From: Gillisia lutea
GTDB lineage: Bacteria; Bacteroidota; Bacteroidia; Flavobacteriales; Flavobacteriaceae
DNA: 64,000 bases
Direction: 5' to 3'
NCBI RefSeq assembly: GCF_021568705.1
Contig: NZ_JAKGTH010000008.1
Coordinates: 248,001 to 312,000, forward strand
The notes under the pieces are model-generated. The model was not told where the DNA came from. It worked only from the letters and a program-made list of their open reading frames with translations, and searched no databases. Below, piece by piece: positions 35,765 through 47,342 of this stretch. A program made the translations under genes and the position numbers. How positions within the stretch are numbered: position 1 is the first letter of the stretch; each line of letters begins with the position of its first letter.

Positions 35765-37015
35765 CTATTTTTCTAGCTCAGTAAGCTTCGCTTGTAAAGC
35801 ATCAGCTTTGTCATTACTGCCTATTTGGTAGTAGATATTCATAGTAGTACGAATAGCTTCTTTATTAGATGGGTCACTTTCCATAACTTTTTCTAAATAT
35901 GGAAGTGCATCTTTATAAATATTTTTACGCTTTTCAGCTAATTCGTCATATTTCTTAGTATCAGCTTTACTCATACCTAAACCATTCATCTCTTCTACAA
36001 TAGCAGCTTCCTGAGATAAAATAGCTGCAGCAATATTTAAACGAGCTTCAGACATCTCTGGTTTCAACTCTAAAGCTTTTTTATAATATCCAATAGCTTT
36101 TTCACTATCTCCAATTTCAAAAGAAGTTACTCCAAGATTGTAATATAAAGTAGGGTTTGTTGGATCTTGGTCGATTATGTTTTCCATAATCTCCTTGTAC
36201 TTATCCTTATTCCCCATTCTATAATACATATCTGCTTCAGATTGCAATAAAGCAATATCTCCAGGATTTGCCGCTTTTGCTTCATTCATGGCGTTGATAG
36301 CTTTTTCATCTTCACCTTGCTGAATATAAATTAATGCAATATTCTTAGCGATTTCACCAGCTTTTGATTCGGTAACTCTGTCTTCCGGTTTGATGTACTC
36401 ACCAGATTTTACCATAAGGTCTCTCTGGGCTTTATTCATTGCCTCTTCTTCTCCAGTCTCCTTATTAACTGCAATGTACTGAGTTTCGATCCCTGTATAA
36501 CCAAGGCTTTTCAATTCATTGTAGTATTCCAAAGCAACATCATATTTACGAGCATTTACAGCATTTGAAGCTGCATAGTATAAATACAATGTATCGGCTT
36601 TATTGATTTGATAGGTTGCAAATAACTTGTTGGCAGCATCCTCAAATTTTTCGGTTCCCTGGTCGTCTATAGCACTTTGAACTAAACTATTAACTACTCC
36701 AGATAAACCAACTTTAGCGTCTTCTTTAGCTCCCATTTCTTCCGCTTGCTTAAAAGCATCTGCAGCAACTAAAAGATCATCTAGAGAAACCCCTTCTCCA
36801 GTACCAAAGTAAGCTCTACCTTTAAATAGATAGTAATCTGACTTATAGCTGTCATTTACTTCAGCTAAATTTGGTTCTGCCTGCTGTAATAAAGTTTTTG
36901 CCTGTGCAAAACTTCCTTTCTCAACTGCTTTACCGGCATCACGGATTTCTTTTTTTTGAGCTATAGCAACAACCGATAATAAGGATAATGCTATGGTTAA
37001 AAAATTAGTTTTCAT
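35765..37015 (-). CDS. Exported tetratricopeptide-repeat protein
   Basis: This 416-residue protein has a signal peptide ending VVAIAQ (about 1-20) and several TPR units. The clearest are at about 225-345 (AKNIALIYIQQGEDEKAINAMNEA, then TLYYNLGVTSFEIGDSEKAIGYYKKALEL). It would be a periplasmic scaffold. It starts 22 bases after gyrA on the same strand, and this pairing suggests one operon, though a functional link with gyrase is not evident. Confidence 0.9.
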   Translation of the reverse strand: MKTNFLTIALSLLSVVAIAQKKEIRDAGKAVEKGSFAQAKTLLQQAEPNLAEVNDSYKSDYYLFKGRAYFGTGEGVSLDDLLVAADAFKQAEEMGAKEDAKVGLSGVVNSLVQSAIDDQGTEKFEDAANKLFATYQINKADTLYLYYAASNAVNARKYDVALEYYNELKSLGYTGIETQYIAVNKETGEEEAMNKAQRDLMVKSGEYIKPEDRVTESKAGEIAKNIALIYIQQGEDEKAINAMNEAKAANPGDIALLQSEADMYYRMGNKDKYKEIMENIIDQDPTNPTLYYNLGVTSFEIGDSEKAIGYYKKALELKPEMSEARLNIAAAILSQEAAIVEEMNGLGMSKADTKKYDELAEKRKNIYKDALPYLEKVMESDPSNKEAIRTTMNIYYQIGSNDKADALQAKLTELEK

Positions 37016-37037
37016 TCTGTTTTGGTTTTTAGATTAT

Positions 37038-39569
37038 TTATTCTTCACTATCGTTAGCAATAGTTGTGCCATCTAAGGACTGGTCGTCGGTTTCAGGTAG
37101 TTCAGCCCCCTCCATATCTTCAACAGCATCTTCATTTTTCATCACTTTAGCAACTGCAGCAATGGCATCATTCCCTTTTAAGTTGATTAGTCGAACTCCT
37201 TGTGTTGCTCTTCCCATTACTCTAAGATCTTCCACGCTCATTCTAATTGCTAAACCAGATTTATTGATAATCATTAGATCGTCATTATCGGTAACATTTT
37301 TTATAGCTACCAACTCTCCGGTTTTATCTGTTACAGAAATAGTTTTTACACCTTTTCCGCCACGATTCGTGATTCTATAATCCTCAAGTTGAGAACGTTT
37401 TCCGTAACCATTTTCTGAAACTACTAAAATATCAGTTTCCATATCGTTCACGGAAATCATTCCAACTACCTCGTCATTATCATCTGCCAGAGTAATACCT
37501 CGCACTCCAGAAGCGCTTCTACCCATTGGTCTTGTTTTGCTTTCTTCAAAACGAATAGCTTTTCCGCTTTTCACAGCTAACATTACATGGCTGTTTCCTG
37601 TCGTTAACTTAGCTTCTAACAACTCATCATCTTCTCTAATTGTAATGGCATTAATACCATTTACACGCGGGCGAGAATATTGTTCTAAAGCTGTCTTTTT
37701 GACCTGACCTTTTTTAGTAGCCATGATCACGAAATGATTGTTGATGTACTCTTCGTCTTTTAAATCTTGAGTACATATAAAAGCTTTCACCTTGTCATCC
37801 GGCTCAATATTAATAAGGTTTTGAATCGCTCTACCTTTAGATGTCTTACTGCCTTCTGGTATTTCGTAAACCCTCATCCAGAAACATTTTCCTTTTTGAG
37901 TGAAGAACAACATATACTGGTGATTTGTTCCTGAAAATAAATGCTCTAAGAAATCTTCACTTCTTGTAGTAGAACCTTTTTGTCCCACTCCACCCCTATT
38001 CTGGGTTTTATATTCATTTAAAGAAGTTCTCTTAATATACCCGGCATGAGAAATCGTGATAACTACCTGCTCATCAGGGATCATATCTTCAATACTCAGA
38101 TCTCCTCCGGCATACTCTATTACAGATCTTCTTTCATCACCATATTTATCTTTAATCTCAAGTAACTCATTCTTAATAACATCCATTCTACGCTCTTTAC
38201 GATCAAGAATATCCTTAAGATCAGTAATGGTCTTTAAGATTTCATCGTACTCGGCACGTAACTTATCTTGTTCCAGTCCTGTAAGTTGTCGCAATCGCAT
38301 TTCTACGATAGCTCTGGCCTGAATCTCTGATAGTTCAAAGCGCTCGATTAATTTTGATCTTGCTTCATCTCCATTATTGGAAGCTCTAATAAGTTTTATT
38401 ACTTCATCAATATTATCGGAAGCAATAATTAAACCCTCTAAAATATGAGCTCTCTCTTCAGCTTTACGAAGTTCATACTGTGTTCTTCTAACTACTACTT
38501 CATGTCTATGTTCTACAAAATGGTAGATCATGTCCTTAACATTCAGCATTTGCGGACGACCTTTTACAAGGGCAATGTTATTAACGCTAAAACTGGTTTG
38601 TAAAGCAGTATGTTTATAAAGAGTATTTAAAACGATATTTGGAATAGCATCACGCTTTAGTATATAAACGATTCGCATTCCATTTCTATCTGATTCGTCA
38701 CGAATCGTAGAAATACCCTCAATTTTTCTGTCGTTAACCAAGTCGGCAGTCTTCTTAATCATATCGGCTTTATTTACCTGATATGGAATTTCTGTGACTA
38801 CTATGGATTCTCTCCCGTTAACTTCTTCTAGAGTAGACTTCGCACGCATAACAATACGTCCTCGCCCGGTTTTAAAAGCTTCTCTTACCCCATCATAACC
38901 ATAAATGATACCTCCTGTTGGAAAATCTGGAGCTTTAATATGTGTGATTAGTTCATCTATCTCAATATCATTATTGTTGATATAAGCGATAGTTCCATCA
39001 ATTACTTCTGAAAGATTGTGTGGGGGCATATTAGTAGCCATACCTACCGCAATACCACTTGCTCCATTAACCAATAAGTTAGGAACTCTGGTTGGAAGCA
39101 CTGTAGGTTCATTTAAGGTATCATCAAAGTTTAACTGAAAATCTACAGTTTCCTTTTCGATATCTGCTAACATATCTTCGGCAATCTTACGCATTCGAGC
39201 CTCCGTATAACGCATTGCTGCCGGGCTGTCTCCATCAATGGATCCAAAGTTACCCTGCCCATCTACTAACATATAGCGCAAACTCCATTCTTGGGCCATA
39301 CGCACCATTGTGTCGTAAACTGAAGTATCTCCGTGTGGATGATACTTACCTAATACTTCCCCAACAATTCTAGCCGATTTCTTATGGGCCGTGTTGGCTC
39401 TAATACCAAGTTCATGCATCCCGAACAAAACTCTTCTGTGTACGGGTTTTAACCCATCGCGCACATCTGGTAGCGCACGTGACACAATGACCGACATCGA
39501 ATAATCGATATAGGCCGATTTCATTTCATCTTCAATGTTGATAGGAATTAACTTTTCTCCTTCAGCCAT
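37038..39569 (-). CDS. gyrA: DNA gyrase subunit A
   Basis: This 843-residue topoisomerase subunit has the catalytic tyrosine in [10 protein letters not shown] and a C-terminal beta-pinwheel of repeated blades ([33 protein letters not shown]). It forms the gyrase A2B2 complex that introduces negative supercoils. The pinwheel carries the GyrA-box-like [10 protein letters not shown], which distinguishes it from ParC. In the quinolone-resistance segment, [10 protein letters not shown] gives Thr82 where Escherichia coli has Ser83. Its start is ATG 39569, and the TPR gene follows in the same operon. Confidence 0.96.
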   Translation of the reverse strand: MAEGEKLIPINIEDEMKSAYIDYSMSVIVSRALPDVRDGLKPVHRRVLFGMHELGIRANTAHKKSARIVGEVLGKYHPHGDTSVYDTMVRMAQEWSLRYMLVDGQGNFGSIDGDSPAAMRYTEARMRKIAEDMLADIEKETVDFQLNFDDTLNEPTVLPTRVPNLLVNGASGIAVGMATNMPPHNLSEVIDGTIAYINNNDIEIDELITHIKAPDFPTGGIIYGYDGVREAFKTGRGRIVMRAKSTLEEVNGRESIVVTEIPYQVNKADMIKKTADLVNDRKIEGISTIRDESDRNGMRIVYILKRDAIPNIVLNTLYKHTALQTSFSVNNIALVKGRPQMLNVKDMIYHFVEHRHEVVVRRTQYELRKAEERAHILEGLIIASDNIDEVIKLIRASNNGDEARSKLIERFELSEIQARAIVEMRLRQLTGLEQDKLRAEYDEILKTITDLKDILDRKERRMDVIKNELLEIKDKYGDERRSVIEYAGGDLSIEDMIPDEQVVITISHAGYIKRTSLNEYKTQNRGGVGQKGSTTRSEDFLEHLFSGTNHQYMLFFTQKGKCFWMRVYEIPEGSKTSKGRAIQNLINIEPDDKVKAFICTQDLKDEEYINNHFVIMATKKGQVKKTALEQYSRPRVNGINAITIREDDELLEAKLTTGNSHVMLAVKSGKAIRFEESKTRPMGRSASGVRGITLADDNDEVVGMISVNDMETDILVVSENGYGKRSQLEDYRITNRGGKGVKTISVTDKTGELVAIKNVTDNDDLMIINKSGLAIRMSVEDLRVMGRATQGVRLINLKGNDAIAAVAKVMKNEDAVEDMEGAELPETDDQSLDGTTIANDSEE

Positions 39570-39815
39570 ATTAAAATAGTTTATTTTAGTTTAAAAATCT
39601 AACGTGCCAATTTACGTATTTTCCCAATGTTTTAAAGGCTATGAGCTGTACTTTTAATAAAATTTATTAACAAAAATTTTAGTGCTCTTCGTTAATAAGT
39701 TCGTTATATTCAATTTTGAATATTGAAAGTAATTTTGTCAATTAGCTAACGACTCAGTAAAAGGTATAATTTTTGAATCTTTTTGAGAAATTAGTAACTA
39801 GAGAAAGGAAATAAG

Positions 39816-42368
39816 ATGGATGATAATTTTTCACCCAAAGTAAAAGATGTCATTGCATATAGCAAGGAGGAAGCTCTAAGGCTAGGGCATGATTTTATAG
39901 GGACTGAACACTTAATGCTTGGATTACTGCGCGAAGGCGATGGAAAAGCCATAAATATTTTGAATGCCTTAGATATAGATTTAAGTCACTTAAGACGCAA
40001 AGTAGAAATTCTAAGTCCGGCAACCCCGGAAAATACTGGTCTTTCTAATGAAAAGAAAAACCTGCACCTTACAAGACAGGCTGAAAGAGCGTTAAAAACA
40101 ACGTTTCTGGAAGCTAAGTTATTTCAAAGCACTTCTATTAATACCGCACACCTGCTATTATGTATTTTAAGAAATGAAAATGACCCTACTACCAAGTTAT
40201 TGAATAAGCTTAAAATTGATTATGAAGGTGTTAAGGATCAATTTAAATATATGATAACGAACGACGACGATTATATAGAAGCTCCAAGAGCCGAATCATT
40301 TTCAGAAGAAGATGGAACTAGTGACGATACTACAAAAGACAATCCTTTTAGCTCTGCAGGGAATAAAACCAGCAAAAAATCTAAGACCCCGGTTTTAGAT
40401 AATTTCGGAAGAGACCTAACTGCCATGGCAGAAATAGATAAATTAGATCCTGTTGTTGGAAGAGAAAAAGAAATTGAGCGTGTAAGCCAGATTTTGAGCC
40501 GACGTAAAAAGAATAATCCTTTACTTATTGGTGAACCGGGTGTAGGAAAATCGGCAATTGCTGAAGGTCTCGCATTGAGAATTGTAAAAAGAAAAGTGTC
40601 ACGAATACTTTTTGATAAGCGAGTGGTGACCTTAGATCTTGCAAGTTTAGTTGCAGGTACAAAATATAGAGGTCAGTTTGAAGAACGCATGAAAGCGGTT
40701 ATGAATGAACTTGAAAAGAATGACGATATCATTCTCTTCATCGATGAAATTCATACAATTGTAGGTGCCGGAGGTGCTACAGGAAGTCTGGATGCGAGCA
40801 ATATGTTCAAACCTGCATTAGCTAGAGGTGAAATACAATGTATTGGTGCTACCACTTTAGATGAGTATAGACAATACATAGAAAAAGACGGCGCATTAGA
40901 GCGTAGATTTCAAAAAGTGATTGTAGAACCTACTACGGTAGACGAGACTTTAGAAATTTTAAATAACATTAAAGCGAAATACGAGGAACATCATAATGTA
41001 GCCTATACACCAGAAGCTATTGAGGCTTGTGTAAAGCTTACAAACAGATATATGACCGAGAGATTCCTTCCGGACAAAGCCATTGATGCTTTAGATGAGG
41101 CAGGAGCCCGTGTGCATATTACAAACATAGAAGTTCCAAAACAGATTCTGGATCTGGAAAAGAAACTTGAAGAAGTACGCGAAAATAAGAATGCGGTAGT
41201 GAAGAAACAAAAATATGAAGAAGCTGCAAAACTGCGTGATGATGAAAAAAATCTTGAGAAACAATTAGGCATAGCTCAGGAAAAATGGGAAGAAGAATCT
41301 AAGAAACATAGAGAAACCGTTACCGAAGATCATGTGGCTGATGTAGTTTCTATGATGACAGGCGTTCCGGTTAATCGTATTGCGCAAACAGAAATTAATA
41401 AATTAGCTGAACTTCCTAAAAGAATTAAAGGGAAAGTTATTGGTCAGGATGATGCAGTTAATAAGGTGGTTAAAGCAATCCAGCGTAACCGTGCAGGATT
41501 AAAAGATCCAAATAAACCTATTGGTTCATTTATCTTCTTGGGCCAAACCGGAGTTGGTAAAACACAATTAGCTAAGATACTCGCAAAAGAATTATTTGAT
41601 AATGAGGATACCCTTATTAGAATAGACATGAGTGAGTATATGGAGAAATTTGCAGTTTCCCGATTAATTGGTGCACCTCCAGGATATGTTGGATATGAAG
41701 AAGGTGGCCAACTCACCGAGAAAGTTCGACGTAAACCTTACGCTGTAATCCTACTGGACGAGGTTGAAAAAGCTCATCCCGACGTTTTTAATATGCTACT
41801 ACAGGTATTGGATGATGGATATTTAACTGACAGTTTAGGTAGAAAGATCGATTTTAGAAATACCATAATTATTATGACTTCAAATATCGGATCTAGAAAG
41901 CTTAAAGATTTTGGTCAGGGAGTTGGTTTTGGTACAGCGGCAATCAAATCTCAGATTGATGAAAATGCCAGAAGCGTTATTGAAAATGCTCTTAAAAAAG
42001 CGTTTGCGCCTGAATTTTTGAACAGAATTGATGATGTAATTATTTTCAACTCTCTTGATAGAGAAGATATTCATAAAATTATCGATATCGAGCTTGATAA
42101 ATTATATGTAAGACTTGGTTTAATAGGTTATAGCTTAACTTTAAGTGAAAAGGCCAAAGATTACATTGCAGATAAAGGATATGATAAAGATTATGGAGCA
42201 AGACCTTTAAACCGAGCTATTCAAAAATATATCGAAGATGTATTAGCTGAAGAGATTATCACCTCTCATTTAACAGAAGGCGATAAAATTTTTATGGATC
42301 TTGATGAAGCTAAAAATGAGCTTACTATTGAGATAGAAAAAAAGAGAGAAGAAGAGACAGAATCTTAG
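39816..42368 (+). CDS. clpC: ClpC-type AAA+ unfoldase
   Basis: This 850-residue chaperone has an N-terminal double Clp repeat ([13 protein letters not shown] and [12 protein letters not shown]), AAA1 Walker A GEPGVGKS, an UVR-like coiled segment ([22 protein letters not shown]) and AAA2 Walker A GQTGVGKT. It has sensor and arginine-finger motifs and a C-terminal loop near GQGVGFG that can contact ClpP. It feeds proteins to ClpP for degradation. No clpP or ctsR is adjacent. A TAATTTTTG-like element lies upstream near 39767, but it is not an exact match to the -7 consensus. Confidence 0.95.
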   Translation: MDDNFSPKVKDVIAYSKEEALRLGHDFIGTEHLMLGLLREGDGKAINILNALDIDLSHLRRKVEILSPATPENTGLSNEKKNLHLTRQAERALKTTFLEAKLFQSTSINTAHLLLCILRNENDPTTKLLNKLKIDYEGVKDQFKYMITNDDDYIEAPRAESFSEEDGTSDDTTKDNPFSSAGNKTSKKSKTPVLDNFGRDLTAMAEIDKLDPVVGREKEIERVSQILSRRKKNNPLLIGEPGVGKSAIAEGLALRIVKRKVSRILFDKRVVTLDLASLVAGTKYRGQFEERMKAVMNELEKNDDIILFIDEIHTIVGAGGATGSLDASNMFKPALARGEIQCIGATTLDEYRQYIEKDGALERRFQKVIVEPTTVDETLEILNNIKAKYEEHHNVAYTPEAIEACVKLTNRYMTERFLPDKAIDALDEAGARVHITNIEVPKQILDLEKKLEEVRENKNAVVKKQKYEEAAKLRDDEKNLEKQLGIAQEKWEEESKKHRETVTEDHVADVVSMMTGVPVNRIAQTEINKLAELPKRIKGKVIGQDDAVNKVVKAIQRNRAGLKDPNKPIGSFIFLGQTGVGKTQLAKILAKELFDNEDTLIRIDMSEYMEKFAVSRLIGAPPGYVGYEEGGQLTEKVRRKPYAVILLDEVEKAHPDVFNMLLQVLDDGYLTDSLGRKIDFRNTIIIMTSNIGSRKLKDFGQGVGFGTAAIKSQIDENARSVIENALKKAFAPEFLNRIDDVIIFNSLDREDIHKIIDIELDKLYVRLGLIGYSLTLSEKAKDYIADKGYDKDYGARPLNRAIQKYIEDVLAEEIITSHLTEGDKIFMDLDEAKNELTIEIEKKREEETES

Positions 42369-42392
42369 AATTAGAGTAATTAGATACAATAT

Positions 42393-42436
42393 AAAGACTG
42401 CTTTAGAGTTAATTTTTCTAAAGCGGTCTTTTTTTT
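42393..42436 (+). terminator. Terminator after clpC
   Basis: AAAGACTGCTTTAGA pairs with TCTAAAGCGGTCTTT with one mismatched pair, followed by a T-run. Confidence 0.85.
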
Positions 42437-42549
42437 GTTTCCTATAACCAAGCGATTGAATGCACTATTCTTAAAATCAATCGATTACATTTTTATCTAC
42501 GAAATTTCAATTAATTTAACATTTTCAATACAATATTCATATATTTGAA

Positions 42550-42987
42550 ATGCACGTAATTCCCTACAATTATATGACCCCACCCCTACTTGAACTCGAT
42601 TTTGGTAAAGTTTATTTATTAGAGAATATCATGATAGCCGAACTTCATGAGGGAATTCTCTTAGATGTAGAAAGAAATAGAGAACTTCTTGATTTAGCCG
42701 GTAATCATTTTAAAGAGCAACCTTACGGATATATCTCCAATAGGTCAAATTCTTATGCCGTCAATCCTTTGGTGTACCTTGAATCTGCCAGTACTGAAAC
42801 TTTAAAAGCAATTGCTGTGGTCACTTCCGATCCGGTAGTAATACAAAACACCATTATAGAAAAGCAATTTTATAAAGATTCAAATTCGTTTGAAGTGTTT
42901 TCCACTCTCGAAGAAGCCATTAATTGGATAAAATTTATAATTCCTACTAATCAAACAGCAGCGCCTCGTCAATTTGGAAACTCTTGA
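42550..42987 (+). CDS. Protein of unknown function (STAS/SpoIIAA-like size)
   Basis: This 145-residue soluble protein starts with a beta-rich segment (YNYMTPPLLELDFGKVYLLENIMIAELHEGILLDVERN) and ends with a mixed helix-strand region. The general build resembles small SpoIIAA-like single-domain proteins, but no diagnostic serine or motif is present, so I call it unknown. Its last 41 bases overlap the end of the convergent hutH gene, an unusually long overlap that may reflect stop-codon loss. Confidence 0.75.
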   Translation: MHVIPYNYMTPPLLELDFGKVYLLENIMIAELHEGILLDVERNRELLDLAGNHFKEQPYGYISNRSNSYAVNPLVYLESASTETLKAIAVVTSDPVVIQNTIIEKQFYKDSNSFEVFSTLEEAINWIKFIIPTNQTAAPRQFGNS

Positions 42988-44458
42988 GAAATTCCTTTGA
43001 ATGAGCAATATGTGTAGACATGATTTCGTCTTCCTTTATGATAGGCACCTCTTTCCGAAATGCTTCCAAGAATTTCTGAATAAAAGTAGAAGTTAAGGCA
43101 GGTGCTCTAAAATGTAGGGCTTGAGAAGCATTAAACAGTTCAATTGCAAGAATGGTATTAATGTTTTCGATAATTTTTAGAACTTTCGTAGCTGCATTTG
43201 CCCCCATACTTACATGATCTTCCTGCCCATTTGAAGATACTATAGAATCTATGCTGGCAGGGGTTGCATACTGTTTATTCTGACTTACGATGCTGGCTGC
43301 TGTATATTGGGGAATCATAAATCCGCTGTTCAAACCGGGGTTCTCTACCAAAAAGTTTGGCAAACCTCTAAGACCAGATACTAATTGATAAATCCTTCTT
43401 TCTGAAATATTTCCTATTTCAGACATGGCAATTGCCAAATAATCTAAGCCTAACGCTAAGGGTTGCCCATGAAAATTCCCTCCGGAAATAATCTTATCGG
43501 CTTCCATAAAAATATTAGGATTATCTGTTACCGAATTTATTTCTGTTTTAAATGTTCTTCTTACAAAAGAAAGAACATCCTTTGTTGCACCATGAACTTG
43601 AGGAATACATCTAAAGGAATATGGATCTTGTACATTTTCCTTTTCGCTAATAGCAATTTCACTATCTTTCAAAAATTCTCTTATACGCTCGGCTGTTTTA
43701 ACCTGACCACGATGCGGCCTTACCAGGTGAACTAATTCATCAAAGGGTGACAAATTACAGTCGAAAGCATCAATAGAGACCGCTCCAATAAGATCAGCCA
43801 TGTAACACAACCTATAAGACTCCAACAAGGCATAAATTCCATGGGCACTCATAAACTGTGTTCCATTAAGCAAAGCCAATCCTTCCTTAGATTGAAGTTT
43901 AATAGGTTGCCAATTGAACCGCTTCATTATTTCACTAGTGTCCTGCCTTTTCCCTTCAAAATATACCTGGCCTTTTCCTATTAAAGGTAGTGCCATATGT
44001 GCAAGCGGAGCTAGGTCTCCCGAAGCCCCCAACGATCCTTGTTCGTATATTACGGGAAGTATGTCTTCGTTATAGAAAGCTATAAGCCTTTCCACCGTTT
44101 CTAAAGACACTCCCGAATTACCATAACTAAGAGATTGAATTTTCAATAATAACATTAAACGGATGATGGGATTTTCAACTAGATTCCCAGTTCCACAAGC
44201 ATGAGACATCACAAGGTTCTCTTGCAACTTAGTTAAATGATCGGTAGAGATTTTCACATTACATAATGATCCAAAACCAGTATTAATACCGTACACCGGA
44301 GCATCACTTTTCCTTATTTTCTCATCAAGATATCTCCTGGCTTTTTCAATATTTACTCTAGCTTCGTCACTCAAGTCAAGTTTTAATTTATTTCTGGTGA
44401 TATTTCGGATAGTTTGTAAATCTAAAACTGCGGAACTTATATAATGATATGAACTCAT
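42947..44458 (-). CDS. hutH: Histidine ammonia-lyase
   Basis: This 503-residue lyase carries the MIO-forming Ala145-Ser146-Gly147 in GSLGASGDLAPLAHMALPLIG. It also has the conserved YGINTGFGS near the N-terminus and QDPYSFRCIPQVHGA. It converts histidine to urocanate and ammonia, the first step of histidine catabolism. No hutU or hutI is adjacent, so the rest of the pathway must be elsewhere. Related aromatic lyases differ at the substrate-binding histidine in SHACGTG, which is present here and supports histidine as substrate. Confidence 0.95.
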   Translation of the reverse strand: MSSYHYISSAVLDLQTIRNITRNKLKLDLSDEARVNIEKARRYLDEKIRKSDAPVYGINTGFGSLCNVKISTDHLTKLQENLVMSHACGTGNLVENPIIRLMLLLKIQSLSYGNSGVSLETVERLIAFYNEDILPVIYEQGSLGASGDLAPLAHMALPLIGKGQVYFEGKRQDTSEIMKRFNWQPIKLQSKEGLALLNGTQFMSAHGIYALLESYRLCYMADLIGAVSIDAFDCNLSPFDELVHLVRPHRGQVKTAERIREFLKDSEIAISEKENVQDPYSFRCIPQVHGATKDVLSFVRRTFKTEINSVTDNPNIFMEADKIISGGNFHGQPLALGLDYLAIAMSEIGNISERRIYQLVSGLRGLPNFLVENPGLNSGFMIPQYTAASIVSQNKQYATPASIDSIVSSNGQEDHVSMGANAATKVLKIIENINTILAIELFNASQALHFRAPALTSTFIQKFLEAFRKEVPIIKEDEIMSTHIAHSKEFLKSFQIDEALLFD

Positions 44459-44577
44459 AAAGAATGCTAATTAGTTACTTTATAGTATTTTAAAACTCGT
44501 ACCTGAGTCTCCTAATACTTTTATGTTTTTAAAATTGATAGAATGCTTAAACAAATGCTAAAATAATTTAATATTTA

Positions 44578-46110
44578 TCAATTCTGAATAGAATTTTGCT
44601 CGTTTTTAAACAAATCTAAAAAAGCATCACCTATATGTTTTGCGATATCTCCGGCTATCATTCCTTGATAACTCATTTTTTCAGCAACTATATCCCCGGC
44701 TTTACCATGAAGATAAATGCCAAATACTGCAGATATTAAAGGGTCATATCCCTGAGACATCAATCCTGTAATAACTCCCGAAAGCACATCCCCGGCTCCC
44801 GCTGTCGCCATTCCGGGATTACCAGTATTATTGATATATAAATTCTCTCCAGAAACGGTAATACTATGTGCCCCTTTAATAACAAGAATAATTTCATGCT
44901 CTTTTGAGAACTTCTTCGCCATTTCAAGTTTCTGAAAATCATCATCCCATTTTCCGATTAAGCGCTCTAACTCTTTTGGGTGTGGTGTTAATACCGAGTT
45001 TTTAGGAATCTCTTTCAATAAGATCTTATTCTTAGAAAGCATATTTAACCCATCAGCATCAATCACCATAGGTTTTTCTGTCTTTCTCAACAAGGCTTCA
45101 AATGTTTTAACAGTTCCTTCTGAAGTTCCTGCGCCCATCCCAAAACATATTACACTCGGTTCTAAATCAAATTGAATATTATTTAATTCTTCTTCACTTT
45201 CATCAGTAAGAACCATTGCTTCAGGCAAAACGCTTTGTAAAATTATATAACCACATTTAGGCGCATATATAGAAACTAACCCCGCTCCGGTCCTTAACGC
45301 CGCTGTTGCTGTAAGGGAAATACTGCCTATCTTCCCATAACTCCCTCCAATTATTAAACTGTGTCCGTAGTCTCCCTTATGAGAGAAATTAGTTCTGGGT
45401 TTATATAATGAAATGGCCTCCTGCTTCCCAATTAGCTGAACATTTGAAGTTGCCTTAGCTAAATACTCTCTATCTAATTGTATATCTACCACCTGTAAAT
45501 CTCCCACATAGCGCTCTGCTTGTGGCAGATAGAATACCAGTTTAGGTGCTTGAAAAGAGATAGTGAAACTCGCTCTTATTACTGCATCCGTCTCGCTTGG
45601 AATTTTATTGGTAAATAAACCTGAGGGCATGTCTACTGCCAGGACAAACGCGTTGCTTTTATTTATAGCTTCGATTAACAGGGCCACCCAGCCTTCTATA
45701 GGGCGATTCAAACCAATTCCAAAAATAGCATCTATCACAAAATCTCCTGATGAAATTTCCGGAAAGTCATCTACCCCTTTAATGAGTATTGGCCATTCAT
45801 TGGTATTTTCCTTTATCTTTTCATAATTCGATAAAAAATCTTTTGAGCGATTATTGCTGTAATTAACCACAAACACACGCACATTATACCCGTGCTGTTG
45901 CAGTAACCTTCCAATTACAAGTCCGTCTCCTCCATTATTCCCTATACCGCAAAAAATTTTTATTGAAACCGGCGCCCTCTGTAATCTTTTATGGATTTCA
46001 TCAAAAACCATAGTAGCCGCTCGCTCCATTAGCATTTCCGATGTAATGCCTTGCTTTTCAATAGTAATCTTATCTGCTTCTGCGAGTTGTTCGACGCTAA
46101 AAATCTTCAT
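44578..46110 (-). CDS. nnr: Bifunctional NAD(P)H-hydrate epimerase and dehydratase
   Basis: This 510-residue enzyme repairs damaged NAD(P)H. The N-terminal epimerase has GNNGGDGLVIGRLL and VDMPSGL. The C-terminal ADP- or ATP-dependent dehydratase has VIDADGLNML, LTPHPKELERL, VIKGAHS and GNPGMATAGAGDVLSG. The fused arrangement matches bacterial Nnr. It lies on its own between hutH and the divergent gcvT. Confidence 0.95.
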   Translation of the reverse strand: MKIFSVEQLAEADKITIEKQGITSEMLMERAATMVFDEIHKRLQRAPVSIKIFCGIGNNGGDGLVIGRLLQQHGYNVRVFVVNYSNNRSKDFLSNYEKIKENTNEWPILIKGVDDFPEISSGDFVIDAIFGIGLNRPIEGWVALLIEAINKSNAFVLAVDMPSGLFTNKIPSETDAVIRASFTISFQAPKLVFYLPQAERYVGDLQVVDIQLDREYLAKATSNVQLIGKQEAISLYKPRTNFSHKGDYGHSLIIGGSYGKIGSISLTATAALRTGAGLVSIYAPKCGYIILQSVLPEAMVLTDESEEELNNIQFDLEPSVICFGMGAGTSEGTVKTFEALLRKTEKPMVIDADGLNMLSKNKILLKEIPKNSVLTPHPKELERLIGKWDDDFQKLEMAKKFSKEHEIILVIKGAHSITVSGENLYINNTGNPGMATAGAGDVLSGVITGLMSQGYDPLISAVFGIYLHGKAGDIVAEKMSYQGMIAGDIAKHIGDAFLDLFKNEQNSIQN

Positions 46111-46229
46111 AGGTGCTTAGTTAAACTGGTTGGTTTACAAATATAAAATTTCTAAGTATGCTTTAACTTTCAGTGAGAATATTCTTAATAAATTCTTGGA
46201 TTATCACCCTTTATTCCTTCTGAATTAAA

Positions 46230-46237
46230 TAAATTTG
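46230..46237 (+). promoter_or_regulatory. -7 promoter element for gcvT
   Basis: TAAATTTG is an exact TAnnTTTG match, 16 bases before the gcvT start codon. No TTG is found at the ideal -33 distance. Confidence 0.5.
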
Positions 46238-46253
46238 CCCAAATTTTAAACAC

Positions 46254-47336
46254 ATGAAAAAAATCGCACTTCACGATATCCACACTTCTCTAAATGCTAA
46301 AATGGTACCTTTTGCCGGTTTCAATATGCCTGTCTCTTACGAAGGTGTAAATATTGAACATGAAAATGTACGCAAAGCCGTTGGTGTTTTTGATGTATCT
46401 CATATGGGTGAATTTCTAATTTCCGGAGAAAATGCTTTAGATCTAATTCAAAAAGTATGTTCCAACGATGCATCGAAATTAGTAGATGGAAAAGCGCAAT
46501 ATTCCTGTATGCCAAATGAAGATGGAGGAATTGTGGACGATTTGATAGTGTATCGAATAAATGCTGAAAAATACCTTTTAGTAGTAAATGCCTCCAATAT
46601 TGAAAAGGACTGGAACTGGATAGCGCAGCATAATACCATGGAAGCCACGATGAAGGATTTGTCTGATGACTATTCTTTGCTCGCCATTCAGGGACCTAAG
46701 GCTGCTGAAGCCATGCAATCTCTTACTGATATTAATCTCAGTGAAATGAAATTCTATACGTTTGAAGTTGCAGAATTTGCGGGAGTTAAAAATGTAATTA
46801 TCTCGGTAACAGGCTATACCGGTAGCGGAGGTTTTGAGATCTATTTTAAAAATGAAGAGGCCGAAACCATCTGGACAAAAGTAATGGAAGCCGGAGCCGA
46901 TTTTGGAATTAAACCAATTGGTCTGGCAGCAAGAGACACACTTCGATTAGAAATGGGATATTGTCTTTATGGAAATGATATAGATGATACCACCTCTCCT
47001 ATTGAAGCTGGACTGGGATGGATCACTAAATTCAGCAAAGATTTTGTGAATGCTGAAGCACTTAAAAAAGAAAAAGAAGAGGGTGCTAAGAGAAAGTTGA
47101 TCGCTTTTGAATTAGACGAAAGAGGAATTCCTAGACAAGGTTATGATATTGTTGATGAAAATGGCAAGATAATTGGCGTAGTTACATCAGGGACTATGTC
47201 ACCATCGCTGGACAAAGGAATTGGAATGGGATACATTCCAACTGAAATAGCAAAATCTAAAGAAAAGATCTTCATTCAGATACGTAAAAAGGCAGTCCCA
47301 GCAAGCTTGGTGAAATTGCCCTTTTATAAAGGATAA
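46254..47336 (+). CDS. gcvT: Glycine-cleavage T-protein (aminomethyltransferase)
   Basis: This 360-residue enzyme transfers the aminomethyl carbon from the glycine-cleavage H protein to tetrahydrofolate. The sequence shows [33 protein letters not shown], the folate-binding central region with [12 protein letters not shown], and [22 protein letters not shown] followed by SPIEAGLGW. The length is normal. No gcvH or gcvP is in the window. The next gene lies in the same frame, separated only by the stop codon and two codons. Confidence 0.96.
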   Translation: MKKIALHDIHTSLNAKMVPFAGFNMPVSYEGVNIEHENVRKAVGVFDVSHMGEFLISGENALDLIQKVCSNDASKLVDGKAQYSCMPNEDGGIVDDLIVYRINAEKYLLVVNASNIEKDWNWIAQHNTMEATMKDLSDDYSLLAIQGPKAAEAMQSLTDINLSEMKFYTFEVAEFAGVKNVIISVTGYTGSGGFEIYFKNEEAETIWTKVMEAGADFGIKPIGLAARDTLRLEMGYCLYGNDIDDTTSPIEAGLGWITKFSKDFVNAEALKKEKEEGAKRKLIAFELDERGIPRQGYDIVDENGKIIGVVTSGTMSPSLDKGIGMGYIPTEIAKSKEKIFIQIRKKAVPASLVKLPFYKG

Positions 47337-47342
47337 AAACTA

